From: JASHVB01 sp035523995
GTDB lineage: Bacteria > Pseudomonadota > Alphaproteobacteria > Acetobacterales > Acetobacteraceae
Length of the DNA stretch: 64,000 nt
Assembly (NCBI GenBank): GCA_035523995.1
Contig: DATKPQ010000118.1
Location: 7,261 to 71,260 of the forward strand
Reading direction: 5' to 3'
This document shows, piece after piece, positions 34,975 through 43,196 of this stretch. A program made the translations under genes and the position numbers. How positions within the stretch are numbered: the stretch's first letter is position 1; each line of letters opens with the position of its first letter. The notes beneath the pieces were generated by a model. The model was not told the origin of the DNA. It ran no database searches and saw nothing but the letters and a program-made list of their open reading frames with translations.

Positions 34975-37857
34975 TTGGCGGACGGAACAATTTCTCGGAC
35001 CACCGGATTTTCTCGGCCGGTGGAGATGATCGACACGTCGCCGCCGATCGCCGACACCACCAAGACCACCACCTGCTACATGTGCGCCTGCCGCTGCGGC
35101 ATCCGCGTGCACCTGAAGGACGGCCGCATCCGCTATATCGAAGGCAATCCGGATCATCCGGTGAACCAGGGCGTGCTGTGCGGCAAGGGCTCCGCCGGCA
35201 TCATGAACCACTATTCCCCCGCCCGATTGACCAAGCCCCTGCTTCGTACCGGCGCCCGCGGCAGCGGGGATTTTCAGGAAATCGACTGGGAGGTGGCGCT
35301 GTCGCTCGCCGCGAAGTGGCTGGGCGAAATCCGTGCCACGGAGCCGCGCAAGCTCGCCTTTTTCACTGGCCGCGACCAGAGCCAGAGTTTTACCGGGTGG
35401 TGGGCGAAGCAGTTCGGCACCCCGAATTTCGCCGCGCATGGCGGGTTTTGCTCCGTCAACATGGCGGCGGCCGGGCTGTACACGGTGGGCGGGAGCTTCT
35501 GGGAGTTCGGCGACCCGGACTGGGAGCGAACCAAATATCTGCTGATGTTCGGCGTGGCCGAGGATCACGATTCCAACCCGATCAAGCTCGGCATCGCGAA
35601 GCTGAAGGCGCGGGGGGCGAAATTCGTTTCAGTGAATCCGGTGAAGACCGGGTATTCCGCGGTGGCCGATGAATGGATCGGCCTGCGTCCGGGCACCGAC
35701 GGCTTGTTCGTGCTGTCGCTGGTGCATGAGTTGCTGGCGGCGGACCGGATCGATCTCGATTTCCTGGTCCGCTACACGAATGCTGCCTGGCTTGTGATCC
35801 GCAATCCCGGCGGCGCGGACGATGGCTTGTTCGTGCGTGATATCGACGGCAAGCCGCTCGCCTGGGACCGCGCCACGTCGGCCGCGATCGACGCTGCAAC
35901 GCCGGGGATGCAGCCGCAAATCGCGGGCGAGATTGTCCTCCCTGGTGGCCGCCGGGCGTTTCCCGTGTTCCACCTGCTGGCCGAACGGTACCTCGACGGC
36001 CGCTACGCGCCCGAGGTGGTGGCGGAGACATGCGGTATCACCGCCGATACGATTCGCCGGATCGCGCGTGAGATTGCGGATATGGCATTCGAACAAGCGA
36101 TCGAACTGCCGCAGCCGTGGACCGATACGTGTGGGCGGCGGCACGAAACGATGCTTGGGCGGCCGGTGGCGATGCACGCGATGCGGGGCATTTCCGCCCA
36201 TAGCAACGGCTTCCACACCTGCCGCGCGATTCACTTGTTGCAGATGCTGCTGGGCGCGGTCGATACGCCGGGGTCGTGGCGCTACAAATCGCCGTATCCG
36301 CGGCCGATTCCGCCCGGACCGCAGCCGGCCGGGAAGGGCAGCAAGCCAAACGCGATGCTGCCGGGCATGGCTCTGGGCAACCCTCGCGGCCCCGAGGATC
36401 TGCTGCTGAACGATGACGGCAGCGCGGTGCGCATCGACAAGGCGTACACCTGGGACGCGCCGATGGCGGCGCACGGGCTGATGCACACGGTGATCGCCAA
36501 CGCGCATGCCGGCGATCCGTATCCGGTCGATACATTGTTCATGTATATGGCCAACATGGCGTGGAACTCGTCGATGAATCCCGGCGAGGCGACCCGCATG
36601 CTGGCGGACAAGAACCCCGATGGGGGTTACCGCATTCCGCACGTCATCTATGCCGATGCGTTCTTTTCCGAAACCGTGGCGTATGCCGACCTCGTGCTGC
36701 CCGACACGACGTATCTGGAACGCTGGGACTGTATTTCGTTGCTGGACCGGCCGATCGGCAGTCCGGAAGGTCCGGCGGATGCGATCCGCCAGCCTGTGAT
36801 TCCGCCCGACCGCGACGTGCGTCCTTTCCAGGATGTGCTGATCGAACTTGGCGTGCGGCTGAAACTGCCTGGCTTCGTCAAGGACGACGGCAAGGCGGTT
36901 TATCGCGGCTATGCGGATTACATTGCCAACCACGAACGCCGGCCTGGTGTGGGACCTTTGTCTGGTTGGCGCGGCGCCGATGGGGAAAGCGAGGGCGTTG
37001 GCGCTCCCAATCCGAACCAGCTGCAGCGCTATGTCGAGAACGGTTGCTTCTGGCGTTACCACCACAAGCCCGAGGCGCTCTACTACAAGCATGCCAACGC
37101 GGCGTATCTGGAAGATGCCAAGCGCCTGGGACTGATCGACAGTACGGCGCAGATCGTGCTGCAGCTTTACGCCGAGCCGCTGCAGAAATTCCGGCTGGCG
37201 GGCGACGGGCACGGGGCGGTCCAGCCGCCGGACTCGCAGCGCGATCGGATACGGCGGTATTTCGATCCGCTGCCGATCTGGTACCAACCGTTCGAGCAAT
37301 CGCTGCCGGAGCAAGCGGCGTATCCCTTGCATGCGATCACACAGCGGCCAATGGCGATGTACCACGCGTGGCACTCGCAGAACGCGTGGTTGCGGCAGAT
37401 TTACAGCTATAACAAGCTCTATATGCACCGTGGCACGGCTGCGGCATTGGGAATTGAAGACGATGGATGGGTGTGGGCGATCAGCCGTCACGGACGGGTG
37501 AAATGCCAGGTGAAGCTGATGGAGGGCGTCAATCCGGACACGGTCTGGACCTGGAACGCGATCGGCAAGCGCCGCGGCGCCTGGAACCTGTCGGATGACG
37601 CGCCGGAGGCGCAACGCGGGTTTTTGCTGAATCAGGTGATTTCGGAGTTCCTCGATGGCGGCCGTCAACTGAATGCCGATCCGGTGACGGGGCAGGCGGC
37701 GTGGTACGACCTGCGTGTGCGGGTGGAGAAGGCCGACGGGCCGGCGGAAACGGTGCCGCGTCCGGCCGCGCTGCATCACCCGGCAGGATTGCGCGCGGCA
37801 CCGCGGAAGTTGGCATACGCGGTCACGGCGATAGCGGGGGAGAAGGTAGTTCCATGA
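34975..37857 (+). CDS. soeA: Molybdopterin oxidoreductase, SoeA-like catalytic subunit (sulfite dehydrogenase type)
   Basis: The roughly 960-residue DMSO-reductase-family subunit has an N-terminal [4Fe-4S] motif CYMCACRCG with the fourth Cys in GVLCGKGSAG, and then the full molybdopterin-guanine-dinucleotide fold. No Tat signal is present, which fits the cytoplasmic SoeABC sulfite:quinone oxidoreductase rather than periplasmic formate, DMSO or thiosulfate enzymes. I recall CYMCACRCGI as shared with SoeA. TTG at 34975 is chosen because GGAGGAG lies seven bases upstream; an ATG at 35026 (943 residues) is the alternative. The next gene overlaps by ATGA. Other quinone-linked molybdoenzymes of the same ABC layout cannot be excluded. 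Confidence 0.85.
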   Translation: MADGTISRTTGFSRPVEMIDTSPPIADTTKTTTCYMCACRCGIRVHLKDGRIRYIEGNPDHPVNQGVLCGKGSAGIMNHYSPARLTKPLLRTGARGSGDFQEIDWEVALSLAAKWLGEIRATEPRKLAFFTGRDQSQSFTGWWAKQFGTPNFAAHGGFCSVNMAAAGLYTVGGSFWEFGDPDWERTKYLLMFGVAEDHDSNPIKLGIAKLKARGAKFVSVNPVKTGYSAVADEWIGLRPGTDGLFVLSLVHELLAADRIDLDFLVRYTNAAWLVIRNPGGADDGLFVRDIDGKPLAWDRATSAAIDAATPGMQPQIAGEIVLPGGRRAFPVFHLLAERYLDGRYAPEVVAETCGITADTIRRIAREIADMAFEQAIELPQPWTDTCGRRHETMLGRPVAMHAMRGISAHSNGFHTCRAIHLLQMLLGAVDTPGSWRYKSPYPRPIPPGPQPAGKGSKPNAMLPGMALGNPRGPEDLLLNDDGSAVRIDKAYTWDAPMAAHGLMHTVIANAHAGDPYPVDTLFMYMANMAWNSSMNPGEATRMLADKNPDGGYRIPHVIYADAFFSETVAYADLVLPDTTYLERWDCISLLDRPIGSPEGPADAIRQPVIPPDRDVRPFQDVLIELGVRLKLPGFVKDDGKAVYRGYADYIANHERRPGVGPLSGWRGADGESEGVGAPNPNQLQRYVENGCFWRYHHKPEALYYKHANAAYLEDAKRLGLIDSTAQIVLQLYAEPLQKFRLAGDGHGAVQPPDSQRDRIRRYFDPLPIWYQPFEQSLPEQAAYPLHAITQRPMAMYHAWHSQNAWLRQIYSYNKLYMHRGTAAALGIEDDGWVWAISRHGRVKCQVKLMEGVNPDTVWTWNAIGKRRGAWNLSDDAPEAQRGFLLNQVISEFLDGGRQLNADPVTGQAAWYDLRVRVEKADGPAETVPRPAALHHPAGLRAAPRKLAYAVTAIAGEKVVP

Positions 37858-38579
37858 CCTCCATCCCGCCTCCTGGCGCAAAGAAGCTTGGCCTCGTCAT
37901 CGACCTGGACACCTGTGTCGGCTGTCACGCCTGCGCCGTGAACTGCAAGGAGTGGAACACCTCTGGCCACTCCGCGCCGCTGACCGATTTCAGTGCCTAT
38001 CAGGACCATCCAGACGGTGTCTGGCTGAATCGCGTCCATACCTACGAGGCAGGGATCGGTCCGGACAGCCGAACGGTGCATTTCCCGCGTTCCTGCCTCC
38101 ATTGCGAAGACCCGCCCTGCGTTACCGTCTGCCCGACCGGTGCCAGCTACAAACGCGCGGAAGACGGCATCGTGCTGGTGAACGCCGATATCTGTATCGG
38201 CTGCAAGCTGTGCTCCTGGGCGTGCCCATATGGGGCGCGCGAGTTCGACGACGACCAGGGCGTGATGCGGAAATGCACGCTGTGCATCGACCGCATCTAC
38301 AACACCAACCTGCCGGAGCAAGAGCGCCAGCCGGCCTGCGTCAACACCTGCCCTGCGCGCGCACGGCATTTCGGTGACCTGGGCGACCCCGACAGTGCCG
38401 TGTCAAAGCTTGTGGCCGAGCGCGGCGGGTTCGACCTGATGCCGGAAATGGACTGCAAGCCAGTAAACAAATACCTGCCGCCGCGCCGCCGCCCCGTGTC
38501 CATGGCGCCGGCGGAGGTGCCGCGCCCGGCCGGCGGCAACAGCGTGCTGCGCTGGATCGACCGAGTGCTGTCGCGATGA
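37854..38579 (+). CDS. soeB: 4Fe-4S ferredoxin-type electron transfer subunit, SoeB-like
   Basis: A 241-residue protein with four Cys clusters: CVGCHACAVNC, CLHCEDPPCVTVCPTG, CIGCKLCSWACPYG and CTLCIDR...CVNTCPA. They should bind four [4Fe-4S] centres and carry electrons from the molybdenum subunit to the membrane anchor, as in DmsB and SoeB. It has no signal peptide. Its ATG overlaps the soeA stop by four bases (ATGA), and its stop overlaps the soeC start in the same way, so the three are translationally coupled. Length is typical. Confidence 0.9.
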   Translation: MTSIPPPGAKKLGLVIDLDTCVGCHACAVNCKEWNTSGHSAPLTDFSAYQDHPDGVWLNRVHTYEAGIGPDSRTVHFPRSCLHCEDPPCVTVCPTGASYKRAEDGIVLVNADICIGCKLCSWACPYGAREFDDDQGVMRKCTLCIDRIYNTNLPEQERQPACVNTCPARARHFGDLGDPDSAVSKLVAERGGFDLMPEMDCKPVNKYLPPRRRPVSMAPAEVPRPAGGNSVLRWIDRVLSR

Positions 38580-39520
38580 ATCCAACCTTCTCTGTTATCG
38601 TCCTTACCGTCGCGTCGGGCGCCGGTTACGGTATGCTGGCCTGGCTCGGCGTGCTGAACGCGTTTCGGCTGCTACCCGACTCGCCGTGGTTCGGCGTCGC
38701 CACAGTGCTGGTGTCGTTGGCCTTGAGTGCGGTGGGATTGCTCTCATCGACCCTGCATCTCGGCCACCCGGAGCGGGCGTGGCGCGCGGTCTCGCAATGG
38801 CGTAGTTCGTGGCTGTCGCGTGAGGCTGTCATGGCGCTGCTGACCAACCTGCCGGCGTTGGGCTTCGCCGCCGCCTGGTTCCTGGCCGGGCGCGCGATCG
38901 GCGTCACGGTGGTGCTGGGATTGCTTGCCGCGGCGTGCGGACTGGCGACGGTGGCGTGCCAGGCGATGATCTACGCCACGCTGCGGCCGATAAGGCAGTG
39001 GTGCAACAAGCTGGTACTCCCAATCCTCCTGTTGCTGGCTCTGTTCTCGGGCGTCGCGTGGCTTGCAGCCGCGTTGGCAGTCGCGGGCCATTCGGCGCGC
39101 CTCGCGGCGGCGCTGGGCGTGGTGTTCGGCATCGCCGCATTGCTGGCGAAGCTGATGTATTGGCGGCGGATCGATGCCGTGCTGCCGGTGGCAACGATGG
39201 AAAGCGCGACCGGGCTTGGCGGCATCGGTCCCGTGCGTTCGCTGGAATCGCCGCATACGGAGGAAAACTACCTGCTGCGCGAGATGGGCTACGCCATTGC
39301 CCGCAAGCACGCGGCGCGGTTACGACAAATCGTGTTGGCGCTGGGCTTCTTCGTGCCTGTTGCGCTCTTGCTGGCGGGGATCGTGGCCGGTGTGACGCCG
39401 GACCGCATCCTGCTGCCGATTGCAGCGGTGGTCGGCCTGCTTGGCATCTACATCGAGCGCTGGCTGTTCTTTGCCCAGGCGACGCATACGGTGACGCTGT
39501 ATTACGGGCGGAGGGTGTAG
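38576..39520 (+). CDS. soeC: DmsC-type membrane anchor subunit, SoeC-like
   Basis: The 314-residue protein has about eight membrane helices in the pattern of DmsC/SoeC quinone-reducing anchors (TLHLGHPERAWRAVSQWRSS after helix 2 is the usual DmsC loop). It should anchor SoeAB to the inner face of the membrane and pass electrons to quinone. It starts inside the ATGA overlap with soeB. The operon ends here; an F3 repeat follows within 55 bases. Confidence 0.88.
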   Translation: MNPTFSVIVLTVASGAGYGMLAWLGVLNAFRLLPDSPWFGVATVLVSLALSAVGLLSSTLHLGHPERAWRAVSQWRSSWLSREAVMALLTNLPALGFAAAWFLAGRAIGVTVVLGLLAAACGLATVACQAMIYATLRPIRQWCNKLVLPILLLLALFSGVAWLAAALAVAGHSARLAAALGVVFGIAALLAKLMYWRRIDAVLPVATMESATGLGGIGPVRSLESPHTEENYLLREMGYAIARKHAARLRQIVLALGFFVPVALLLAGIVAGVTPDRILLPIAAVVGLLGIYIERWLFFAQATHTVTLYYGRRV

Positions 39521-39572
39521 CTGAGAACTGCCCCTCGACTTCTGCGAGGGGAGCGATCGACCGTTTCTCTGC

Positions 39573-39635
39573 CACCTCCCCCAATCCTGGTCCGCCTCGC
39601 GGCCCAAGCCCACAAGGGGAGGGGAGCGGGGATCC
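39573..39635. repeat. F3 repeat
   Basis: In inverted orientation relative to the 25.3 and 31.6 kb copies. Nearly the same segment lies between the sigma and anti-sigma genes at 42351-42412 in the same orientation. Confidence 0.75.
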
Positions 39636-39844
39636 TAATGTCCTGCACGAAGGTTTTGACAGGTTGGATGGCCGGCTACCTCGTGATGGCCGGCCGCCTG
39701 GTAGTGGACGGAGGACAGTTGGTTCTGGCCCAACCTGGACCGAGTCAGGCCATCGAACGGTCGCGTGAACAGACGCCTGACGTTTGCGCAGCCTGTTGAG
39801 GCCGGACACCCCGGCTAGGCCAGCAAGGCAGTGCCCGCCCGATG

Positions 39845-39857
39845 GATACGACGTATC
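39845..39857. promoter_or_regulatory. Operator-like dyad upstream of SDR gene
   Basis: GATAC-gac-GTATC is a perfect 13-base dyad 39 bases before the SDR start. It could be a regulator site, but no regulator gene is adjacent, so its role is inferred only from position and symmetry. Confidence 0.35.
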
Positions 39858-39896
39858 GTGATTACGCGTGTCGCAATGCAATGAAAGGTGGCGGAT

Positions 39897-40664
39897 ATGG
39901 GAAGGCTCGACGGCAAGGTCGCAGCGGTGACGGGCGGCGCATCGGGGATCGGCGAAGCGACGGTGCGGCGTTTCATCCTTGAGGGCGCGAGCGTGGCATT
40001 CTGCGATCGGGACCGCGAACGCGGCCAGCGCGTTGCAGCCGAACTCGAGACCGCCGGCGCCAAGGTCGCGTTCACGCATGCAGACGTTGGCACCGAGGCG
40101 GCATGCCTCGCCTTCGTCGACGGCGCTGGGGAAAAATTCGGGCGCCTCGACATCCTGGTGAACAATGCCGGCATCCGCAAATACGAGAAGATCGACCAGG
40201 CGAGCGCGGCGAGCTGGAACGAGATCCTTAGCGTCAACCTGATGAGCTACGCCTTCTGTGCCAAGGCGGCGGTTCCGCTGATGCGGCGCAACAAGGGGGG
40301 CGCCATCGTCAACGTCGCGTCCGTGCGGTCCGTCGTCGCGGGTGGCGGCAACCTACAATATGACACCACCAAGGCCGCGATCGCGGGCCTGACGCGGGGG
40401 CTCGCCGCCGACCACTCGGCAGAGGGCATTCGGGTGAATGCCGTCGGGCCTGGACCGATCTTCACGCCGTTCCATGCGCGCCGCATTGCGGCCGCCGGCG
40501 AGACCGTAGAGCAATACAACGCCAAGGCCGCACAAGGCACGATGCTGAAGCGTCCAGGTCGAGCCGAGGAGGTTGCCGCCGCGATCCTGTTTCTTGCCTC
40601 CGACGATGCTTCCTACGTCACCGGTACCCTGCTGTTCGTGGACGGCGGTATGACGGCTCTGTGA
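39897..40664 (+). CDS. SDR family oxidoreductase (classical, FabG-like)
   Basis: The 255-residue classical short-chain dehydrogenase has TGGASGIG (12-19), NNAG (89-92), the active-site serine S142, and the YxxxK pair Y155/K159 (LQYDTTKAA), with DGGMTAL at the C-terminus. It is a cytoplasmic NAD(P)H enzyme; the substrate is unknown. ATG at 39897 is preferred over GTG at 39888 because AAAGGTGG then sits at a proper distance. It stands apart from the soe operon (376-base gap) and has no operon partner. Confidence 0.9.
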   Translation: MGRLDGKVAAVTGGASGIGEATVRRFILEGASVAFCDRDRERGQRVAAELETAGAKVAFTHADVGTEAACLAFVDGAGEKFGRLDILVNNAGIRKYEKIDQASAASWNEILSVNLMSYAFCAKAAVPLMRRNKGGAIVNVASVRSVVAGGGNLQYDTTKAAIAGLTRGLAADHSAEGIRVNAVGPGPIFTPFHARRIAAAGETVEQYNAKAAQGTMLKRPGRAEEVAAAILFLASDDASYVTGTLLFVDGGMTAL

Positions 40665-40755
40665 GGCGTCGTCGGCGGGCTGCGATTGAGCACACGGTGC
40701 GGCCTTGTGCTTGGGCGCCGGGCATTGATGCCTGGGAAAGGGGAGTTGGGATTTT

Positions 40756-41250
40756 ATGTTGGATCAATGGGCCAATTTTTTTATCATGGTGGGCAGCGGA
40801 GCGGCGGCGCTTGCGGGTTTGATTTTCGTCGCGATGTCGATCAAACCCGAAGTCATTATCCAAAACACAACACACAAGAACCGGGCAATCAATATGTTGT
40901 CGGGATTCACCGCAGTTTTCATGGCATGCAGTTTTGCACTGATCGGAAATCAACACCTTCGAGCGCTCGGCTTTGAATGGCTTGTCCTCTGGCTCATCGC
41001 AACAGTCATTTTCATCAGGGGTTATGCTGTCGCTATCGGAGCGGGCGTGAGTCTTATCGGATTGAACGCGCCTCGGCTTGGGGGCGGCACACTGTGTTAC
41101 CTCGCTGAAGTTATAGGGGCAATTTTTCTTATTTTCGGATATGATGCAGGGCTTTACATAGCAGCTATTGGAACCGTTGTCTTATTTGCATTCCTTATTT
41201 CAGGCGCATGGCTTCTCGTCATAGGGGTCTACGAAGGCCAAACTGAGTGA
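40756..41250 (+). CDS. Hypothetical four-helix membrane protein in an AT-richer patch
   Basis: The 164-residue product is not recognised. It has four or five hydrophobic helices (about 10-30, 44-64, 72-95, 108-128 and 134-155), short loops and few charged residues. Codon use is clearly less GC-biased than in the neighbours (for example runs such as ttttttta and atttttctta), which suggests recent transfer or relaxed constraint. The ATG at 40756 has GGGAGTTGGG upstream. It stands alone between the SDR gene and a 317-base gap of similar lower GC. It could be a small transporter-like or stress-related membrane protein; nothing supports a specific role. Confidence 0.75.
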   Translation: MLDQWANFFIMVGSGAAALAGLIFVAMSIKPEVIIQNTTHKNRAINMLSGFTAVFMACSFALIGNQHLRALGFEWLVLWLIATVIFIRGYAVAIGAGVSLIGLNAPRLGGGTLCYLAEVIGAIFLIFGYDAGLYIAAIGTVVLFAFLISGAWLLVIGVYEGQTE

Positions 41251-41567
41251 TAATATTTGACGCTCGCTGTCCATCGCAGTTGGCACGCGGTTCTAGAACG
41301 TATTCCATAAATTGACCATGGAGGACAGCCAGCTATCGTATAGTGTTGGGTAGCGCGGTTGCTCGTGCTGCATGATCGGATTTGATATCTTAGCACTGAG
41401 TCAGAACGGAGTGCCACGGTGTGCGTGGAGCGAGCCATCAGATTGGCGTTCAGGTCGGATCCGTAACAATCATTTACCGGTAACCGGGCGCTCGCTTGAG
41501 CGTCGGTTGTCAGGAAAGCGTCTCGGTGTCCATGTGGCCCTCCGTTCAAATCGATTGTGCCGGGGTA
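41251..41567. other. 317-base AT-richer gap without a recognisable gene
   Basis: This stretch continues the lower-GC composition of the preceding membrane gene. It holds a small hairpin (gcgctcgcttgagcgt near 41488-41503) but no repeat of families F1-F5, no tRNA-like cloverleaf that I could fold, and no convincing reading frame. It may be the remainder of the same imported segment. Confidence 0.5.
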
Positions 41568-42344
41568 CTATGTCTGCGAATCGAATTGCTGCCGCACATG
41601 CTCTGCCAGGCTGTGCAGTTCTGCCGGTGAGACTGGCGCGACCACCGTGTAGCCGACGCCCTTGTCGATCCAGACACAGCCCTCGATGCCTTCTACGCGC
41701 ACCATGTGTGCCGCGGTGTCGGCAGCGTCCGGCATCGGCAGAACGAACACGCTCATGCGTTGCCCGCTCTCGTCCTGGTACATGAACAACCCAGCCGGTC
41801 CTTGCGGGGTCGCAGCCAGGCGGCCGCCCATGTAGTGGAAGCCCGTTGAGCCCATGTCGGGCGGCGCAACCGTGTGTTTCAGCCGGTTGGACACCCAGCG
41901 CGCGAGATCCTGCCGCTGCTGTGCGCCCAGTTCGGTGGGGCGGCGGCGGTCGGCGGCATAGACAACGTGATTGGCGATGGCTTCGCGAGCCAGCATGGTC
42001 AAGTCGCTTGGTGGCCCGAGGAGGCGATCATGCAGCGCCCAGCCGCCGGCACCGCCGACCAGGAAAGCCAGCAGCACGGCAGCCGCGGCACGCCAGCGGA
42101 CCCGGCGTTCGCCAAGGCGGGCCGCGACCATCGCCTGCAGATCGAGGCCCGGCGGCAGCGGTTCGCCGGCGATGCTGGCCAGCCCGGAGCGCAGCGCATC
42201 GCGCTGCGCCAGGTAGATGCCCACACGTTCGGCGGTCTCCGGCTGCTCTTGGAGCAAACGGGCAATGTCTGCGGCACGATCGGGAGGCAATTCGCCGTCG
42301 ATGTAAGCGTGCAGGTCGGGTTCGGGGATGGGGTGGTTGGTCAC
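41568..42344 (-). CDS. Anti-sigma factor (membrane-bound, RsiW-like)
   Basis: The 258-residue protein has an N-terminal cytoplasmic anti-sigma-like domain (DLHAYIDGELPPDRAADIAR, LLQEQPETAERV), one membrane helix at about 87-110 (AAAAVLLAFLVGGAGGWAL) and a C-terminal periplasmic domain. It lacks the HxxxCxxC zinc motif of redox-sensing anti-sigmas. It should hold the adjacent ECF sigma inactive at the membrane. GTG at 42344 is chosen because GAGGGG sits eight bases upstream, while the ATG at 42365 falls inside the F3 repeat. The sigma gene lies upstream on the same strand, split from it by that repeat. Confidence 0.85.
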   Translation of the reverse strand: MTNHPIPEPDLHAYIDGELPPDRAADIARLLQEQPETAERVGIYLAQRDALRSGLASIAGEPLPPGLDLQAMVAARLGERRVRWRAAAAVLLAFLVGGAGGWALHDRLLGPPSDLTMLAREAIANHVVYAADRRRPTELGAQQRQDLARWVSNRLKHTVAPPDMGSTGFHYMGGRLAATPQGPAGLFMYQDESGQRMSVFVLPMPDAADTAAHMVRVEGIEGCVWIDKGVGYTVVAPVSPAELHSLAEHVRQQFDSQT

Positions 42345-42350
42345 CTTGCT

Positions 42351-42412
42351 GACCCCTCGCCCCATCCTTGGTCCGCTTCGTGGTCCAAGCCCGCAAGGGG
42401 AGGGGGCGAAGG
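42351..42412. repeat. F3 repeat between sigma and anti-sigma genes
   Basis: A 62-base F3 copy (ccttggtccgcttcgtggtc then gcaaggggagggggc) occupies nearly all of the 85-base gap between the sigma gene end and the anti-sigma start. It forms a strong hairpin and contains part of the leader of the anti-sigma gene, so it could lower its expression relative to the sigma gene. Confidence 0.8.
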
Positions 42413-42429
42413 AACCGCTTGCCGCCTGG

Positions 42430-43038
42430 TCATTTCACCCTCCTCAGCGGGGGGCGGGCGGTCTGGCCGGTGTGTTCGCGCAGCTTGTCGCGCGCACGGG
42501 CGAGGCGGGACATTACTGTGCCGATGGGCACGCCCAGCACCTGCGCCGCTTCCGCATAGGAAAGGTCCTCGACCGACACCAGCAGGATCACGCTCCGCTG
42601 CTCCTCCGGCAGCATGGCCAGGCCGCGCTGGAGGTCGCGCCAGACCAGGGCATCCTCCTGGGTGGGCCGCAGGCCTGCGGCGTCCTCGTGGCTGTCATCG
42701 AGGGTTACCGGCGCCGGGCGGGAGCGCCGGCGGCGCGCCTGGCTGATAAAGAGATTGTGCATGATGGCGAACAACCAAGCCCTGACATCGGCCTCCTCAC
42801 GCCGTGTATGCAACTTGTCGAGTGCGCGTGCGAGGCAGTCGTGCACCAGGTCGTCTGCCTCATCACGGCTGCGCAGCAGGGCGATTGCATAGCGGCGCAG
42901 GGCCGGAATGCAGGACTCGATACGCGCCAGCACCCCTGTGCCAGCGTGCGCCTGCCCCGGCGGTTCCCGGTCAGGCGGCGGCTGCTTGGCGCCGGACAGT
43001 GCTTGCTCCAGTGTTGGGTCCCCGTGTCCCTGTGCCAT
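42430..43038 (-). CDS. ECF RNA polymerase sigma factor
   Basis: A 202-residue group IV sigma factor. Region 2 is at about 45-105 (DEADDLVHDCLARALDKL, DVRAWLFAIMHNLFIS) and region 4 at about 130-190 (LPEEQRSVILLVSVEDLSYA, GVPIGTVMSRLARARDKL). It directs RNA polymerase to stress-type promoters when released from the anti-sigma encoded downstream. ATG at 43038 gives a normal length; GTG at 43083 would add 15 residues. It is divergent from secA, with a gap of under 160 bases holding both promoters. Confidence 0.88.
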   Translation of the reverse strand: MAQGHGDPTLEQALSGAKQPPPDREPPGQAHAGTGVLARIESCIPALRRYAIALLRSRDEADDLVHDCLARALDKLHTRREEADVRAWLFAIMHNLFISQARRRRSRPAPVTLDDSHEDAAGLRPTQEDALVWRDLQRGLAMLPEEQRSVILLVSVEDLSYAEAAQVLGVPIGTVMSRLARARDKLREHTGQTARPPLRRVK

Positions 43039-43196
43039 TGACGCCACATCGTCGCGGATATTCCGCGGGCCACTCTGCCGCACGCGGGTCGTTGACCCTG
43101 GGCGAGGCGAGTCTTATCTGCGTCCGGCGGACTTGCCCGGTGCCCCAGGATCGCAAGAGGGCAGCCGCGCCGGCCGCGCCGGCCTGGAAGGTTCGC

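Larger units (their letters stand above)
39521..39896. other. 376-base gap with F3 repeat and a short operator-like dyad
   Basis: An F3 copy (39573-39635; cctcgcggcccaagcccaca then aggggagggg) lies 52 bases after the soeC stop and may serve as a transcript end. Further right are a direct pair of ggatggccggc/tgatggccggc segments (39664-39692) and a dyad upstream of the SDR gene. No gene was seen. Confidence 0.6.

Noticed and set aside
35629..37881. 750-codon minus-strand frame
   Set aside because: Antisense to soeA, whose family motifs are clear; the antisense product has high Arg/His content and no domain.
41540..41567. T-loop-like sequence gttcaaatcgattgtgcc, a possible tRNA end
   Set aside because: No acceptor stem, D-arm or anticodon arm could be folded around it.
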